Below are positions 16,888 through 26,321 of a stretch of DNA of 34,458 bases, piece by piece. The stretch is from BD1-7 clade bacterium. GTDB taxonomy: Bacteria; Pseudomonadota; Gammaproteobacteria; Pseudomonadales; DT-91. The stretch covers positions 96,156 to 130,613 of the forward strand of contig CACSIN010000006.1 of NCBI GenBank assembly GCA_902705835.1, in the 5' to 3' direction. The stretch's first letter is position 1; each line of letters opens with the position of its first letter. The translations under genes were made by a program, and so were the position numbers. Below the pieces are notes generated by a model. It saw nothing but the letters and a program-made list of their open reading frames with translations. It was not told the origin of the DNA and did not search any database.

Positions 16888-17586
16888 ATGGATACTCTCA
16901 CAAAATCATTACAAGAATTTGTCGTTTTTGATTTCGACAATACCATCGTTGCCATGGATACGGCGACGAGCTTTCACGAGTGGTTGATTCGCCGCTCTGT
17001 GTGGCGTTCTGCGGCCATTGTTCCTGCATTTCCGCTGATGCAAATGCTGCGTCGATTCGACACTTCTCGCAAGTGGGGACTGAATATCGGCTGCTATCTT
17101 GCCACTGTGAATCAAGCTGGGGCGTTGGCGGATTTGATGAATGAGTTTATTGCCGATGTCTTTGTACCCAAGCGCCCTGTATTTGTAGACGCGTTGGCGG
17201 TGATTGATGAACATCGCCAGGCAGGGCGTCATGTTGTCGTGATTAGTGGTTGCCCTCAATGGTTGTTGGATCCAGTCGTTGAAGCATTGGCATTGCCAGT
17301 CGATCAGGTTATTGGCAGCACTAGCGCCGAGCAGAACGATGCCCGGCTATTAGATATCTTGTGTTATGGCGAGGCCAAATTAGATTTAGCACGCGATGCG
17401 GGGCTTAATTTTTCCTATTGCCATAGTTGCTATTCAGATTGTTTGTCAGATTTACCTATGCTGCTGCAGAGCCGTTACCCATTTTTGGTAAATTTGGCGG
17501 AAGAAGATCGCGTCGCGCTACCCGACGATATTGCAGCGCGGATCAAATGCCTAGCATGGCAAGAGACATATCAAGGCAGCGCCTGA
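16888..17586 (+). CDS. HAD-superfamily (subfamily IB) phosphatase
   Basis: The 232-residue enzyme belongs to the SerB-like HAD hydrolases. Motif I is [11 protein letters not shown] with nucleophile Asp15 and general acid Asp17; motif II is VVISGCPQW; a Lys follows in [12 protein letters not shown]; motif IV is [12 protein letters not shown], with the magnesium-binding Asp residues. The helical cap between motifs I and II fits subfamily IB, whose members dephosphorylate phosphoserine, phosphorylated lipids or similar small molecules. The ATG at 16888 places motif I at the usual distance from the N terminus; a longer frame from 16798 has no support. Its last 16 bases overlap, tail to tail, the end of acsA on the other strand. 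Confidence 0.88.
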   Translation: MDTLTKSLQEFVVFDFDNTIVAMDTATSFHEWLIRRSVWRSAAIVPAFPLMQMLRRFDTSRKWGLNIGCYLATVNQAGALADLMNEFIADVFVPKRPVFVDALAVIDEHRQAGRHVVVISGCPQWLLDPVVEALALPVDQVIGSTSAEQNDARLLDILCYGEAKLDLARDAGLNFSYCHSCYSDCLSDLPMLLQSRYPFLVNLAEEDRVALPDDIAARIKCLAWQETYQGSA

Positions 17587-19523
17587 CGCCCTTCAATAAG
17601 CGCATCGACCACGCTTGGGTCTGCTAGTGTGGATGTATCACCCAGTTGATCAAATTCCTCCGTTGCGATCTTTCGAAGAATACGTCGCATAATTTTACCG
17701 GACCGGGTTTTGGGCAAGCCTACGGCCCATTGAATGGTTTCCGGTGTCGCGATTGCACCGATTTCGTTTCGTATCCAAGTTTTCAATTCGGCCGCCAATT
17801 CATCAGTGACTGCGTAATCGGGGTTTGTGGAGACATAAACATAGATGGATTCCCCTTTGATATCGTGTGGAACTCCGACCACGGCGGCTTCGATAACGGC
17901 ATGATGCGAAATCAATGCACTTTCGATTTCAGCAGTGCCGAGCCGGTGACCTGCCACATTCAGCACATCATCCATGCGACCATTGATCCAATAGTATCCA
18001 TCGCTATCCCGGCTGGCGGCATCAGACGTGAAGTAAACATTATCAAACGTGCTGAAATACGTATCGGTAAAACGTTTATGATCGCCCCAGATGGTTCGCG
18101 CCTGCGATGGCCAGCTATCGGTGATTACCAATCCTCCTGTCGCTTCACCCTCGAGAACATTGCCGCTGGCGTCAATCAACGCAGGCTGAATACCAAAGAA
18201 CGGTCGTGTTGCCGAACCTGGTTTTAAGGCCGTCGCTCCTGGTAACGGAGTAAGCATGACGCCACCGGTTTCGGTTTGCCACCAAGTATCCATGATAGGA
18301 GCGGATTGTTGACCGACAGTTTCGTGAAACCACCGCCAGGCCTCGGGGTTGATCGGCTCACCTGCGGTTCCTAGAACCTTCAATGTTGAAAGATTACACG
18401 CCTCAGTGGCGGCATCACCGTCGGCCATCATGGCACGAATCGCAGTGGGCGCTGTGTAGAAGATATTCACTCGGTATTTATCGATGATTCGTGCGGCACG
18501 GTTCGGTGTTGGCCAATTAGGAATGCCTTCTGCGATCACGGTTGTCGCGCCATTACTCAATGGCCCGTAGATGGCATAGCTATGCCCGGTAATCCAACCG
18601 ATGTCTGCGCTGCACCAGTAAACGTCTTTAGGCTGGTAGTTGAATACTTTTTTGAATGTCAGGTGTGTATAAACCGCATATCCTCCTTGGGTGTGCACCA
18701 TGCCTTTGGGTTTGCCTGTGGATCCGGAGGTATACAGAATAAAAAGAGGATCTTCCGCATTCATTGCTGCTGGTTCACATTCGGTTGATTTGTCTTCAAT
18801 CAGATCGTGATAGCTGTGATCTCTGCCATTTACCCAAGTCACATTGCAGCGAGTATGCCGAACCATGACGACCGCCTCGACCTCAGTGCTGTGACAATGC
18901 TGTACAGCGACATCGACACAGTCTTTTAGCGGAATTTGTTTGTCGCCACGCAAACCCGCATCGGCAGTAACCACGAACCTAGAATGGCCGTTTTCAATAC
19001 GATCAGCCAACGCTTCTGCAGAAAACCCGGCAAAAACAACCGAATGCGGCGCGCCAATGCGTGCACAGGCCAAAATGGTGATGATGGCTTCCGGGATCAT
19101 TGGCATATAGATGGTAACGACATCGCCTCTGTCGACTCCCAAGCTTTTCAAGCCATTCGCACAGCGGCATACCTCATCGTGTAACTGTTGGTAGGTGAAA
19201 CTACGAGCATCGCCGCCAGGGTCGTTCGGCTCCCAGTGAATGGCGATGGTATCAGCGTTGTCGGCTAGGTGCCGGTCTAAACAATTGTGTGAGACGTTCA
19301 GTAAGCCGTCTTCAAACCACTTTATTGATACACCCTCACGCGAGAAATCAGTATTCTTGATTTGGGTGGGCGGTTTTATCCAGTCGATTAGGCCTGATTG
19401 GGCCTGCCAGAAATCATCAGGATCCTGGATGGAGTGCTGATACATTTCCAGGTAGGTATCGTTGTCCATAGCACCATTGTCGATGGCGGCTTGCGAAGGG
19501 GGATAGGTTGACGCTGATTTCAT
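17571..19523 (-). CDS. acsA: Acetyl-coenzyme A synthetase
   Basis: It activates acetate with ATP and CoA to acetyl-CoA through an acetyl-AMP intermediate. The ATG at 19523 gives 650 residues, almost the length of E. coli Acs (652); the longer frame reaching 19589 adds an unrelated N terminus. Signatures are [19 protein letters not shown] (AMP-binding P-loop), [10 protein letters not shown], which binds the adenylate, and the C-terminal hinge and lid, with the catalytic, acetylation-controlled Lys610 in [11 protein letters not shown]. The preceding W in the DxxWWQTE motif and the small acyl pocket agree with acetate rather than longer acids. It is monocistronic and could feed acetyl-CoA to the fatty acid pathways, but no direct link to the pfa genes can be claimed. 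Confidence 0.96.
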   Translation of the reverse strand: MKSASTYPPSQAAIDNGAMDNDTYLEMYQHSIQDPDDFWQAQSGLIDWIKPPTQIKNTDFSREGVSIKWFEDGLLNVSHNCLDRHLADNADTIAIHWEPNDPGGDARSFTYQQLHDEVCRCANGLKSLGVDRGDVVTIYMPMIPEAIITILACARIGAPHSVVFAGFSAEALADRIENGHSRFVVTADAGLRGDKQIPLKDCVDVAVQHCHSTEVEAVVMVRHTRCNVTWVNGRDHSYHDLIEDKSTECEPAAMNAEDPLFILYTSGSTGKPKGMVHTQGGYAVYTHLTFKKVFNYQPKDVYWCSADIGWITGHSYAIYGPLSNGATTVIAEGIPNWPTPNRAARIIDKYRVNIFYTAPTAIRAMMADGDAATEACNLSTLKVLGTAGEPINPEAWRWFHETVGQQSAPIMDTWWQTETGGVMLTPLPGATALKPGSATRPFFGIQPALIDASGNVLEGEATGGLVITDSWPSQARTIWGDHKRFTDTYFSTFDNVYFTSDAASRDSDGYYWINGRMDDVLNVAGHRLGTAEIESALISHHAVIEAAVVGVPHDIKGESIYVYVSTNPDYAVTDELAAELKTWIRNEIGAIATPETIQWAVGLPKTRSGKIMRRILRKIATEEFDQLGDTSTLADPSVVDALIEGRQALP

Positions 19524-19731
19524 GATATTGGCCCATATAATAAGAGTCAGTGAGTGACCTGCAAATCGAAGTCTACGCTTGCTTATCACTATGCAACAAT
19601 GATCAGGCGCAGGATCACTAACGCCATAAGCATTAGATCACTGTTTAGCAAAATATTGCGAACTCCCCCGTAATTGCGGGAACTTAATCCAAATAAGCCG
19701 GGGCTTGCCGGTTTTCTGAATGAGGAAAGGT

Positions 19732-20331
19732 ATGAAACACCCAGCTGACAATGCGCTTGTTGGATTACTCGACGATATTGCCCAATGCCGATTATGTGAA
19801 ACTGATTTCGGATTTACGCCGCGCCCGGTTGTTCAAGTTAGTCCGAACGCTAAAATTCTGATTGCAGGGCAAGCGCCTGGGCGAAAAGTCCATGAGTCAG
19901 GTATTCCGTTTAACGATGCCAGTGGTGAGCGTTTACGTGATTGGATGGGAATCGATAAAGACACGTTTTACAGCGATGCGATCGCAATTGTCCCCATGGC
20001 TTTTTGCTTCCCGGGCACGGGTAAATCCGGTGACCTACCACCCCCTGCAATATGTGCAAAAACATGGCGCGGTCGCGTACTGGAGCAATTACCTGAACGT
20101 CAGCTGACCTTGCTAGTAGGCCATCATGCGATGAAATGGCACTTGCCGGAACTCAAACGTTCGACGTTGACTGATATCGTTAGCCAGTGGCAAAGCTTTT
20201 CGGACGGTACGCTTCCGCTGCCGCACCCGAGCCCAAGAAATCAATATTGGCTAAAAAAACACCCCTGGTTCGAGCAAGAATTACTGCCGCAGCTTAAAGT
20301 ACAGGTACAAAAGGCGTTGTCAGCCGACTAA
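19732..20331 (+). CDS. Uracil-DNA glycosylase family protein
   Basis: The 199-residue protein has the uracil-DNA glycosylase superfamily fold. GQAPGRKVHESGIPF is motif 1, with the residues that activate water and stack on uracil, and LPHPSPRNQYW is motif 2, which inserts into the DNA minor groove. An N-terminal CRLCE plus later Cys residues in AFCFPG and AICAKTW recall the four-Cys iron-sulfur cluster of family 4 enzymes. A few bacterial members of this group remain uncharacterised, so substrate range is open. The start at 19732 is chosen because GAGG stands six bases upstream; an ATG four codons earlier lies before that site. It is flanked by divergent acsA and a 229-bp gap before the oxidase genes. 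Confidence 0.85.
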   Translation: MKHPADNALVGLLDDIAQCRLCETDFGFTPRPVVQVSPNAKILIAGQAPGRKVHESGIPFNDASGERLRDWMGIDKDTFYSDAIAIVPMAFCFPGTGKSGDLPPPAICAKTWRGRVLEQLPERQLTLLVGHHAMKWHLPELKRSTLTDIVSQWQSFSDGTLPLPHPSPRNQYWLKKHPWFEQELLPQLKVQVQKALSAD

Positions 20332-20560
20332 AGCGGTAAACGAAATGAATGATTTAACTTCTAACCTGATGGTCAATAGCCCGTGATATCGTCTTGTGCG
20401 GTGCTAGTGCTCTTAAAAAGATCCATCTGTAATAGGCGCCGTATAAATCAATGAGCTAGATCAGATGATATTTGATGGGTTCTGCCTATACTCAATTCAA
20501 CTACAACAGGCGGTTATCAGTGCTTTTCGGCACAATAGATAACAAAAAGGGGAGGTTTCC

Positions 20561-21916
20561 ATGGATGCCTTTATGCTGTCGAGAATTCAGTTCGCGCTGA
20601 ATATTAGTTTCCACATTTTGTTTCCTGCCTTAACCATTGCCATGTGCTGGTTCCTTCTGTTTTTCAAGATGCGTTATGACTATACCGGTGATGAGAAATG
20701 GCTGCGGGCCTATCGTTTCTGGGTCAAATTATTCGCGCTAACATTCGCCATTGGTGTTGTTTCGGGTATTACTATGTCTTTCCAGTTCGGCACAAACTGG
20801 CCGGGTTATATGGAAAAGGTCGGTAATATTGCAGGGCCACTACTGGGTTATGAAGTGCTCACAGCGTTCTTCCTTGAGGCCACATTTCTTGGGGTTATGC
20901 TGTTTGGCCAGGGGCGTGTTCCGAACTGGCTGCATACGGTTGCCGCCGCCTTGGTTGCAGTTGGAACAACAACCTCTGCGTTTTGGATACTGGCGTTGAA
21001 TTCATGGATGCAAACGCCGCAGGGGCATGAGGTGATTGACGGAGTTGTGCACGCGAAGGATTGGTGGGCAGTTATTTTTAACCCCTCATTCCCTTATCGC
21101 CTGACACACATGCTCTTGGCGTCAGGGCTTACCGCTGCGTTCTTTATCGCGGGGATATCAGCCTATCGAATACTGTTTGGTGATAGGAAAGAAGACCCAC
21201 GGTTAACGCTGAAAGTCGCATTAGGCTTTGCTGCCTTGCTGATTCCTATTCAGATTTTTGTTGGTGACCTTCATGGTCTTAATACACTCAAGCACCAGCC
21301 AGCCAAAGTTGCAGCCATGGAAGCCGTATGGGATAGCGGCGAAGGTATCCCGCTATTGCTGTTCGCAGTACCTGACGAGAGCGCTCAGAAAAACTTTCTG
21401 GAGATTCCGATTCCTCACGGCGCTAGTTTGATTCTCACTCACTCGACTGATGGTTACATCAAAGGCTTAAAAGATTTTGAAGGTGAGCACCCACCCGTTG
21501 CGCCGGTGTTCTACGGATTCCGGATCATGGTCGGGATGGGTATGCTCATGTTGGCGGTTTCGTGGTTCGGTGTGTATCGATATATCCGCCGCAAAGAAAT
21601 GCCTGTGTGGTTCCTGAAAACCTGTGTCGGTATGACATTCGCCGGTTGGGTGGCCACGCTCGCAGGTTGGTATGTGACTGAGATAGGCCGCCAGCCTTGG
21701 CTCGTGCATGGCTTCTTACGAACGAAAGATGCGGTAACAACGGTGCCGCCGGCCAATATCGGGCTGTCATTGGCACTCTATGTGATTGTCTATACGGTGC
21801 TGTTTGGGGCCTATATCAGCACGATATTTCTGATGGCGCGGCGTGCCAGTCGTGAAGAGGCAATTGATACCAGCAAACCGACCGACGAACATCCATTGCA
21901 AGGATTCTCATCATGA
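20561..21916 (+). CDS. cioA: Cytochrome bd-type quinol oxidase subunit I (CioA type)
   Basis: This is the haem-bearing subunit of a bd-type terminal oxidase that passes electrons from quinol to oxygen without pumping protons. The haem ligands are visible as His18 (ISFHILFPA), His183 (YRLTHMLL) and Met323 (FRIMVGMG). The quinol-binding loop after GDLHGLNTLKHQPAK is short, as in cyanide-insensitive oxidases (Cio), rather than the long Q-loop of E. coli CydA; hence the name. Nine or so membrane segments can be counted. A very strong ribosome binding site (GGGGAGG, six bases before the ATG) indicates high expression. It overlaps subunit II by four bases (ATGA). Such oxidases help under low oxygen, cyanide, sulfide or oxidative stress. 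Confidence 0.95.
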   Translation: MDAFMLSRIQFALNISFHILFPALTIAMCWFLLFFKMRYDYTGDEKWLRAYRFWVKLFALTFAIGVVSGITMSFQFGTNWPGYMEKVGNIAGPLLGYEVLTAFFLEATFLGVMLFGQGRVPNWLHTVAAALVAVGTTTSAFWILALNSWMQTPQGHEVIDGVVHAKDWWAVIFNPSFPYRLTHMLLASGLTAAFFIAGISAYRILFGDRKEDPRLTLKVALGFAALLIPIQIFVGDLHGLNTLKHQPAKVAAMEAVWDSGEGIPLLLFAVPDESAQKNFLEIPIPHGASLILTHSTDGYIKGLKDFEGEHPPVAPVFYGFRIMVGMGMLMLAVSWFGVYRYIRRKEMPVWFLKTCVGMTFAGWVATLAGWYVTEIGRQPWLVHGFLRTKDAVTTVPPANIGLSLALYVIVYTVLFGAYISTIFLMARRASREEAIDTSKPTDEHPLQGFSS

Positions 21917-22911
21917 GCGAAGCCGAATATCTACCGATTATTTTTGCGGGCCTCATGGCGCTGGCGGTGATTGTGTATGCCATTCTTGATGGTTACGACT
22001 TAGGCGTTGGCATTCTCTTTCCCTTGGATGACACGCACCAGCGAGATGTGATGATTGCGTCGATTGGGCCTTTTTGGGATGCGAATGAAACTTGGTTAGT
22101 GTTGGGGATCGGTATTTTGCTGATTGCCTTTCCGGAAGTTTATAACACGGTATTCCACCATCTATATTTACCCACAGCCATTATGCTGACGGGTTTAATC
22201 GCGCGTGGCGTTGCTTTTGATTTTCGCAGTAAATCAGCCTCAAGATACCATTATGGCTGGGATAAGGTTTTCAAAATAGCATCGATTGTGACGTCGGTAG
22301 CCCAAGGCTACATGTTGGGAATGTACGTGGCCGGTTTTGAGCAAACGACAGCGGCATATTGTTTTGCGATTCTCAGTGGTTTTGGTGTTGCCTGCGCTTA
22401 TAGCTACATTGGCGCATGTTGGTTGGTAATGAAAACCGAAGGTGAACTGCAGAAACGCGCGGCGAATTGGGCACGTAAGGCCGGTTATGCAACGGCGCTG
22501 GGGGTTGTTGCGGTTTCTTTGTTCAATCCTTGGGTTAACGCAGAGGTCTATAACTTCTGGTTCTCCATGCCTGCAGCGTTGCTCTTGTTAATGATTCCGC
22601 TAATTTGTGCGGTGATGTTTGTGATCAACGACCGCTTGCTGAAGCAAATTCCTTTACCTAATGATTTCGCCTGTTGGGTGCCGTTTACCTGTGCGATTGT
22701 TATTTTTCTATGTTCTGCACAAGCGTTGGCAGTCGGTTTCTATCCGTATCTGATTCCGGGCAAGGTCACGATATTCCAAGCCGCGAGTGCGCCTGAGTCG
22801 CTGAGGTTCGTGCTTTATGGGGCCGTGATTGTGGTGCCTGTGATCTTGATATACACCTTCTTCGTCTATTGGGTTTTCTGGGGTAAGGCAACCAAGCTCA
22901 AATATTATTGA
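21913..22911 (+). CDS. cioB: Cytochrome bd-type quinol oxidase subunit II (CioB type)
   Basis: The second membrane subunit, 332 residues, forms a heterodimer with subunit I. The N terminus YAILDGYDLGVGILFP and the following GPFWDANETWLVLG are the family signature, and eight or so hydrophobic segments follow. It carries no haem ligands itself but stabilises the complex. Translational coupling to cioA is seen from the ATGA overlap. A strong intrinsic terminator stands 29 bases after the stop codon, so cioAB form a two-gene operon. No cydX-like small subunit gene is visible between the stop codon and the terminator. Confidence 0.95.
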   Translation: MSEAEYLPIIFAGLMALAVIVYAILDGYDLGVGILFPLDDTHQRDVMIASIGPFWDANETWLVLGIGILLIAFPEVYNTVFHHLYLPTAIMLTGLIARGVAFDFRSKSASRYHYGWDKVFKIASIVTSVAQGYMLGMYVAGFEQTTAAYCFAILSGFGVACAYSYIGACWLVMKTEGELQKRAANWARKAGYATALGVVAVSLFNPWVNAEVYNFWFSMPAALLLLMIPLICAVMFVINDRLLKQIPLPNDFACWVPFTCAIVIFLCSAQALAVGFYPYLIPGKVTIFQAASAPESLRFVLYGAVIVVPVILIYTFFVYWVFWGKATKLKYY

Positions 22912-22939
22912 GTACTCGGTCTACTCATGGCAAAAACGT

Positions 22940-22962
22940 AATGCGCCTTCGGGCGCATTTTT
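22940..22962 (+). terminator. Rho-independent terminator of cioAB
   Basis: A perfect eight-base stem AATGCGCC / GGCGCATT closed by a TTCG tetraloop runs directly into TTTTT. It is the clearest terminator in the window and separates cioAB from the peroxiredoxin gene. Confidence 0.93.
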
Positions 22963-23044
22963 GTTATTTGGGTGGTCAAAGCGGTTGAGATTTCATGCGG
23001 ATAGAACTGTCGAACAGGTTTATCAATGCAATGGGAGTCAGACG

Positions 23045-23590
23045 ATGATTGCTAGCAGCAAATTGCAGGCAGGGGCCTTATTCCCTTCGATTGAATTGCT
23101 TACGGTACAAGATGAGCTGGTAGACCTAGGGTATGTCCTGACACCGGAACATTGGAAGCTCATTGTGATATATCGAGGTGTTCATTGCCCACTATGCCGA
23201 AATTATCTTGAAACGCTTAATTGTCATCTACAAGACCTTGAAAAGCTCGGCGTTAGTGTGATCGCAGCCTCTGCAGATAGCGAACGCAAAGCGCGGCGGC
23301 AGGTGGAGCAGAGCGAGCTTGATTTGATGTTGGCTTATGGGCTGAACCCCGAGCAGATGCAAAGTTTGGGGCTGTATATCTCCAACCCGGGGGCTAACCC
23401 GCAGGGGGAGCGCCCGTTTGCCGAACCAGCGCTGTTCTTGATCAATGAAGAAGGTCATATCCAGCTTGTTGATATTTCTAACTCGGCCTATTGCCGGCCT
23501 GCAATACCGATGCTGATTCAAGGTATTCAGCGGATGCGCGAGCATGAAACTCCAGTACAAGGTACCTATGAAATTTATGCTCAGATATAA
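23045..23590 (+). CDS. AhpC/TSA-like peroxiredoxin
   Basis: The 181-residue protein has a thioredoxin fold of the AhpC/TSA type: a PGALFPSIELLT-like opening, then YRGVHCPLCRNYLETL with Cys48 and Cys51 in a CxxC pair, and a cis-Pro-like region (FAEPALFLIN). Members reduce peroxides or act as thiol oxidoreductases. The canonical PxxxTxxC of typical 2-Cys peroxiredoxins is replaced by GVHCPLC, so this is the atypical, AhpC-related branch. GGGAG lies seven bases before the ATG at 23045; the frame extends further upstream, into the cioAB terminator, where a TTG start would make no sense. It is followed 11 bases later by the DUF1971 gene, with which it is probably cotranscribed. Confidence 0.85.
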   Translation: MIASSKLQAGALFPSIELLTVQDELVDLGYVLTPEHWKLIVIYRGVHCPLCRNYLETLNCHLQDLEKLGVSVIAASADSERKARRQVEQSELDLMLAYGLNPEQMQSLGLYISNPGANPQGERPFAEPALFLINEEGHIQLVDISNSAYCRPAIPMLIQGIQRMREHETPVQGTYEIYAQI

Positions 23591-23601
23591 GGATAAGCTG
23601 T

Positions 23602-23877
23602 ATGCGTCAATTACCCGATAACGTTACTTATTATGATGAAACCGACACCTTCACCGAAAAAACCGTGCCTCTGGGGTTGTTGAATAGCCATCGAACCAAG
23701 CCCGGTACTTGGGGAGAAATTGTTGTCGATGAAGGCCATCTCTACTATCGCGTTCTAGAACCGATGATTGAACTGCATCATTTATCGGATGGCGATCACG
23801 CAGTGATCGAGCCAGACAAACTCCATGAGGTCAAACCCGATGGCCCGGTTAAGTTCAGGGTACGTTTTTACCATTGA
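23602..23877 (+). CDS. DUF1971 / TehB N-terminal-like cupin protein
   Basis: This 91-residue protein matches the small cupin-like domain found alone or at the N terminus of some TehB tellurite-resistance methyltransferases: TVPLGLLNSHRTKPGTWGEI, a Gly-rich turn with YYRVLEP, and the HEVKPDGPVKFRVRFYH ending. Stand-alone members have no proven function; binding of a small ligand or metal has been suggested from the fold. AAGGAT stands eight bases before the ATG. The close spacing to the peroxiredoxin gene suggests a shared role in oxidative or metalloid stress, which is inference. Confidence 0.83.
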   Translation: MRQLPDNVTYYDETDTFTEKTVPLGLLNSHRTKPGTWGEIVVDEGHLYYRVLEPMIELHHLSDGDHAVIEPDKLHEVKPDGPVKFRVRFYH

Positions 23878-23894
23878 TGTGACTGTGATAAACC

Positions 23895-25208
23895 TTAGAA
23901 AAAGGGCATGACGTTGAGTTGCCGACGCATTTCCAGCCCTAGCCAAACGGCGACTCCCGTCATCGATAGTGTGGTTGCCAAGGCTGCGCCGGTCATGCCG
24001 TAAAGTGGAATCCAGTAGAGGTTCAGAACGATGTTTGTCGCTACCGCAAGCGTAAGGGCAACCATAACGCCTTTTTGGTGATCGCTGTACTGCAGCCAGT
24101 TCATAGGTAAAATCAGTAACGTTGTAATCACATAGCCGGGAATCAATATCAGCAGTGCTTCATAAGCAATATCGTAGCTGTCGCCAAAAAGCATGAGTAA
24201 ATGATCGCCAAAATAACCGATAAAACACCCCATCGGTATTGTAAGCGCAAGTAATTGCAGTAGCCCACGGCGGTTGGTGCTGCGAATTTCTGATGGACCA
24301 TCGAGAATGGCTTTGCGCATATACGGTGCAACCAATCCATTGATGACGATCTGAACCAGATACACACTGTTGACGATGGTAATGGCTGCAGCGAAATAGC
24401 CGACGTTCTCTTCTTCGCCATAGATTTCGAGCATGTAGAGATCGATCTGCTTGACCAACTTCTGTAACGCGATTGCCACCATGATCGGAATGGACACGTT
24501 TAGCCATTTGCGTAACGTGCGAATGCGGGTTGGCTGAAAGGTCAATTTAACTAAACGCAGGCGAAACACTTCGATCAGAAGATACAGCGTGGTCGTTGCA
24601 GAAGCCGCCAGATTGAGCCATATCGCATCAACGGCGTCGATGGTGCCATAAATCATAAAGAAGGCGTTGATTAAAATCAGTCGAAGAATCGGATTGCAAA
24701 TCTTCCAGGGCACATAGCCTTTGAGCAAGTAATGTGCAGCGAGCAAAATTGAGCCAAGTACAGCGCTAATGGATGCAAATGGCACCACAAGCCACGCATA
24801 AAATACCGGGTGCACCAGCATGGGGTCGAGAAAATGCAGGTTCAACGATAGCAGCAGCAGATGGATAAGAATAACGACAGCTGCAATCAGCACAGACACA
24901 ATGCTGTAAAAACGAACATAGCGCCAGATCGCTCTGTGATCCTGTCGATAGAGCATTTTGGGCACAAAGCGCATTGCACCCGCTGCGCCGCCAAGAACAA
25001 AAACGACGCCACAGATATTAATCACAGCTTCAGCGACTTTGTAGCTACCGTACTCCCCGGGAGGCATCAAGCGGGCGAGGCTTAAGTTAAAAAGCACACT
25101 GGCCAAGTATCCCACTGAGGCAATCAATATGGCATGCAACAACCCTCGCCGTATTTTGCGACGATGTTCGGGGTCAGAAGCAATGCTGTGTGTATATTTT
25201 CGTTCCAT
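23895..25208 (-). CDS. Polysaccharide flippase-like membrane protein (MOP superfamily)
   Basis: The 437-residue polytopic protein has about twelve hydrophobic segments and resembles Wzx/MurJ-like flippases that move lipid-linked sugars across the inner membrane. The N-terminal part has a charged stretch (RRKIRRG), then GYLASVLFNLSLARLMPPGEYG, typical of the first helix pair in this family. The C-terminal part has WLQYSDHQKG and the paired ITTLLILPMNW helices. There are no glycosyltransferase genes nearby, so the substrate is unknown and it could serve a distant surface-polysaccharide locus. It converges on the DUF1971 gene with a 17-bp gap. No strong ribosome binding site is seen before the ATG. 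Confidence 0.84.
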   Translation of the reverse strand: MERKYTHSIASDPEHRRKIRRGLLHAILIASVGYLASVLFNLSLARLMPPGEYGSYKVAEAVINICGVVFVLGGAAGAMRFVPKMLYRQDHRAIWRYVRFYSIVSVLIAAVVILIHLLLLSLNLHFLDPMLVHPVFYAWLVVPFASISAVLGSILLAAHYLLKGYVPWKICNPILRLILINAFFMIYGTIDAVDAIWLNLAASATTTLYLLIEVFRLRLVKLTFQPTRIRTLRKWLNVSIPIMVAIALQKLVKQIDLYMLEIYGEEENVGYFAAAITIVNSVYLVQIVINGLVAPYMRKAILDGPSEIRSTNRRGLLQLLALTIPMGCFIGYFGDHLLMLFGDSYDIAYEALLILIPGYVITTLLILPMNWLQYSDHQKGVMVALTLAVATNIVLNLYWIPLYGMTGAALATTLSMTGVAVWLGLEMRRQLNVMPFF

Positions 25209-25520
25209 AAAACACTAGATGAGCGCGATTCTTACTGCTAGAGAATAGCCGCTGGTGGTGAATGCTGGAGTATTTACCGTAATTTATGCCGGTGGAGAGA
25301 TTTCTGGGCGTTTCGACGCTGTTGATGTGGCGTTAGGTTCGCCAGTAAGGCTGGAGCAATGGATAAGCAATTAAAAGGGGGGAGATAAGAGCTGCAAACG
25401 AAAGGACAAGACTTAAAAGGGGGAGGGCGTGTTTGCAGGCAAGAATGTTGTGGAAGCGCCCACCCATGAGCCTGTATGGCACCAAAGGTGGGAGCGTAAT
25501 AGCATCTCTACTGGCACAAA
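25209..25520. other. Non-coding stretch with G-rich repeats
   Basis: About 312 bases hold no supported gene. Two copies of TTAAAAGGGGG (25371-25381 and 25413-25423) lie 42 bases apart, the first followed by GGAGATAAGAG. Further right, CGCCCACC and GGTGGGAGCG (about 25457-25498) form an imperfect inverted repeat downstream of the minus-strand lipoprotein gene, without a T-run. It may hold the promoter of the flippase gene, but I cannot point to one. Confidence 0.5.
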
Positions 25521-26150
25521 TTAGTTAATGTGCTTGAGAACCACTTTCGAAACGTCAGACGTTACGCGAGAAATGCTGTTGGCTTCAAAGGTGGATGAGC
25601 GACCTGTCCACTCGATATCACCCGTTTCGGCGTTATAGATAGATGTCACCAAAATGGTTTTGGTGGTCTCATCGAAGTAACCCGGAGTTGTAATCGTGTT
25701 TACTGAACCTGGGCCCCAGACGCTGCCCAGTGTTGGGTAGTAGTATCCACCGTATGATCCGTAAGGGTATCCGTAGCCGGTAACAACGGTTGATACTGTC
25801 GGTTTGATGTAAGTCTTGTCGACTTCTTGGTTAGACACATAAGTGATCAATACGTATTTGGTTGGATGATCTTTCAGGTAGCTGATGATGGCTTCTTCAT
25901 CCGGTGTTTTACGACCCAGTACGGTGTAGCTTGGGGTCGCCTTAAGACCTTGTCTCATCAGCGCCGCAACAAATTCGCGTTCGAATACCATGCGGTTAGT
26001 GGCATTGGCTGTCATACCGACAATCAATACATCATTCAGGTCAGTTTTATGGAAGTTTGGTGCTTGCCAAACGTCTCGCATATTGGTGGTGCCGCAGGCG
26101 GCAAGCAGCAAACTGGCGGTCAGTACCAGAATCAGTTTCAAGTGAGTCAT
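25521..26150 (-). CDS. Uncharacterised lipoprotein, Gly/Tyr-rich middle
   Basis: The product is a 209-residue lipoprotein with the signal HLKLILVLTASLLLAAC (lipidation Cys19). The rest begins with DVWQAPNF and VLIVGMTANATNRMVFERE. It has a central segment very rich in Gly, Tyr and Pro (GYGYPYGSYGGYYYP) and a C-terminal beta-rich part with YNAETGDIEWTGRSST. The shape recalls the DUF4136-like lipoproteins seen in proteobacteria, but I cannot confirm it. The ATG at 26150 has AAGG directly adjacent, too close to use; a TTG at 26141 has AAGGA eight bases upstream and gives the neater signal peptide MKLILVLTASLLLAAC. Both starts give the same mature protein. It is monocistronic. Confidence 0.8.
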   Translation of the reverse strand: MTHLKLILVLTASLLLAACGTTNMRDVWQAPNFHKTDLNDVLIVGMTANATNRMVFEREFVAALMRQGLKATPSYTVLGRKTPDEEAIISYLKDHPTKYVLITYVSNQEVDKTYIKPTVSTVVTGYGYPYGSYGGYYYPTLGSVWGPGSVNTITTPGYFDETTKTILVTSIYNAETGDIEWTGRSSTFEANSISRVTSDVSKVVLKHIN

Positions 26151-26321
26151 CCTTACGTCTCTTATTGTGTCGTTGTCGATTGAATTATTGGTTTATCAGC
26201 GAGCTCTACATTCATCGTCACCCTGACGAAAAATGCGGAGCTTCATGGCTGTGATTATTGAGAGCAGTGAGAACATCATAATGGTTCTACGCTCGAACAC
26301 GAAATAAACTTTAGCTCCCTC

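Noticed and set aside
19698-19716. CCGG-GGCTTG-CCGG hairpin followed by TTTT upstream of the uracil-DNA glycosylase gene
   Set aside because: The stem is only about four base pairs, and no gene on the plus strand lies upstream that it could terminate.
20440-20500. FNR/Anr-like site (TTGAT...ATCAA) upstream of cioA
   Set aside because: Only scattered TTGAT/ATCAA-like half-sites with wrong spacing were found, so no site can be claimed.
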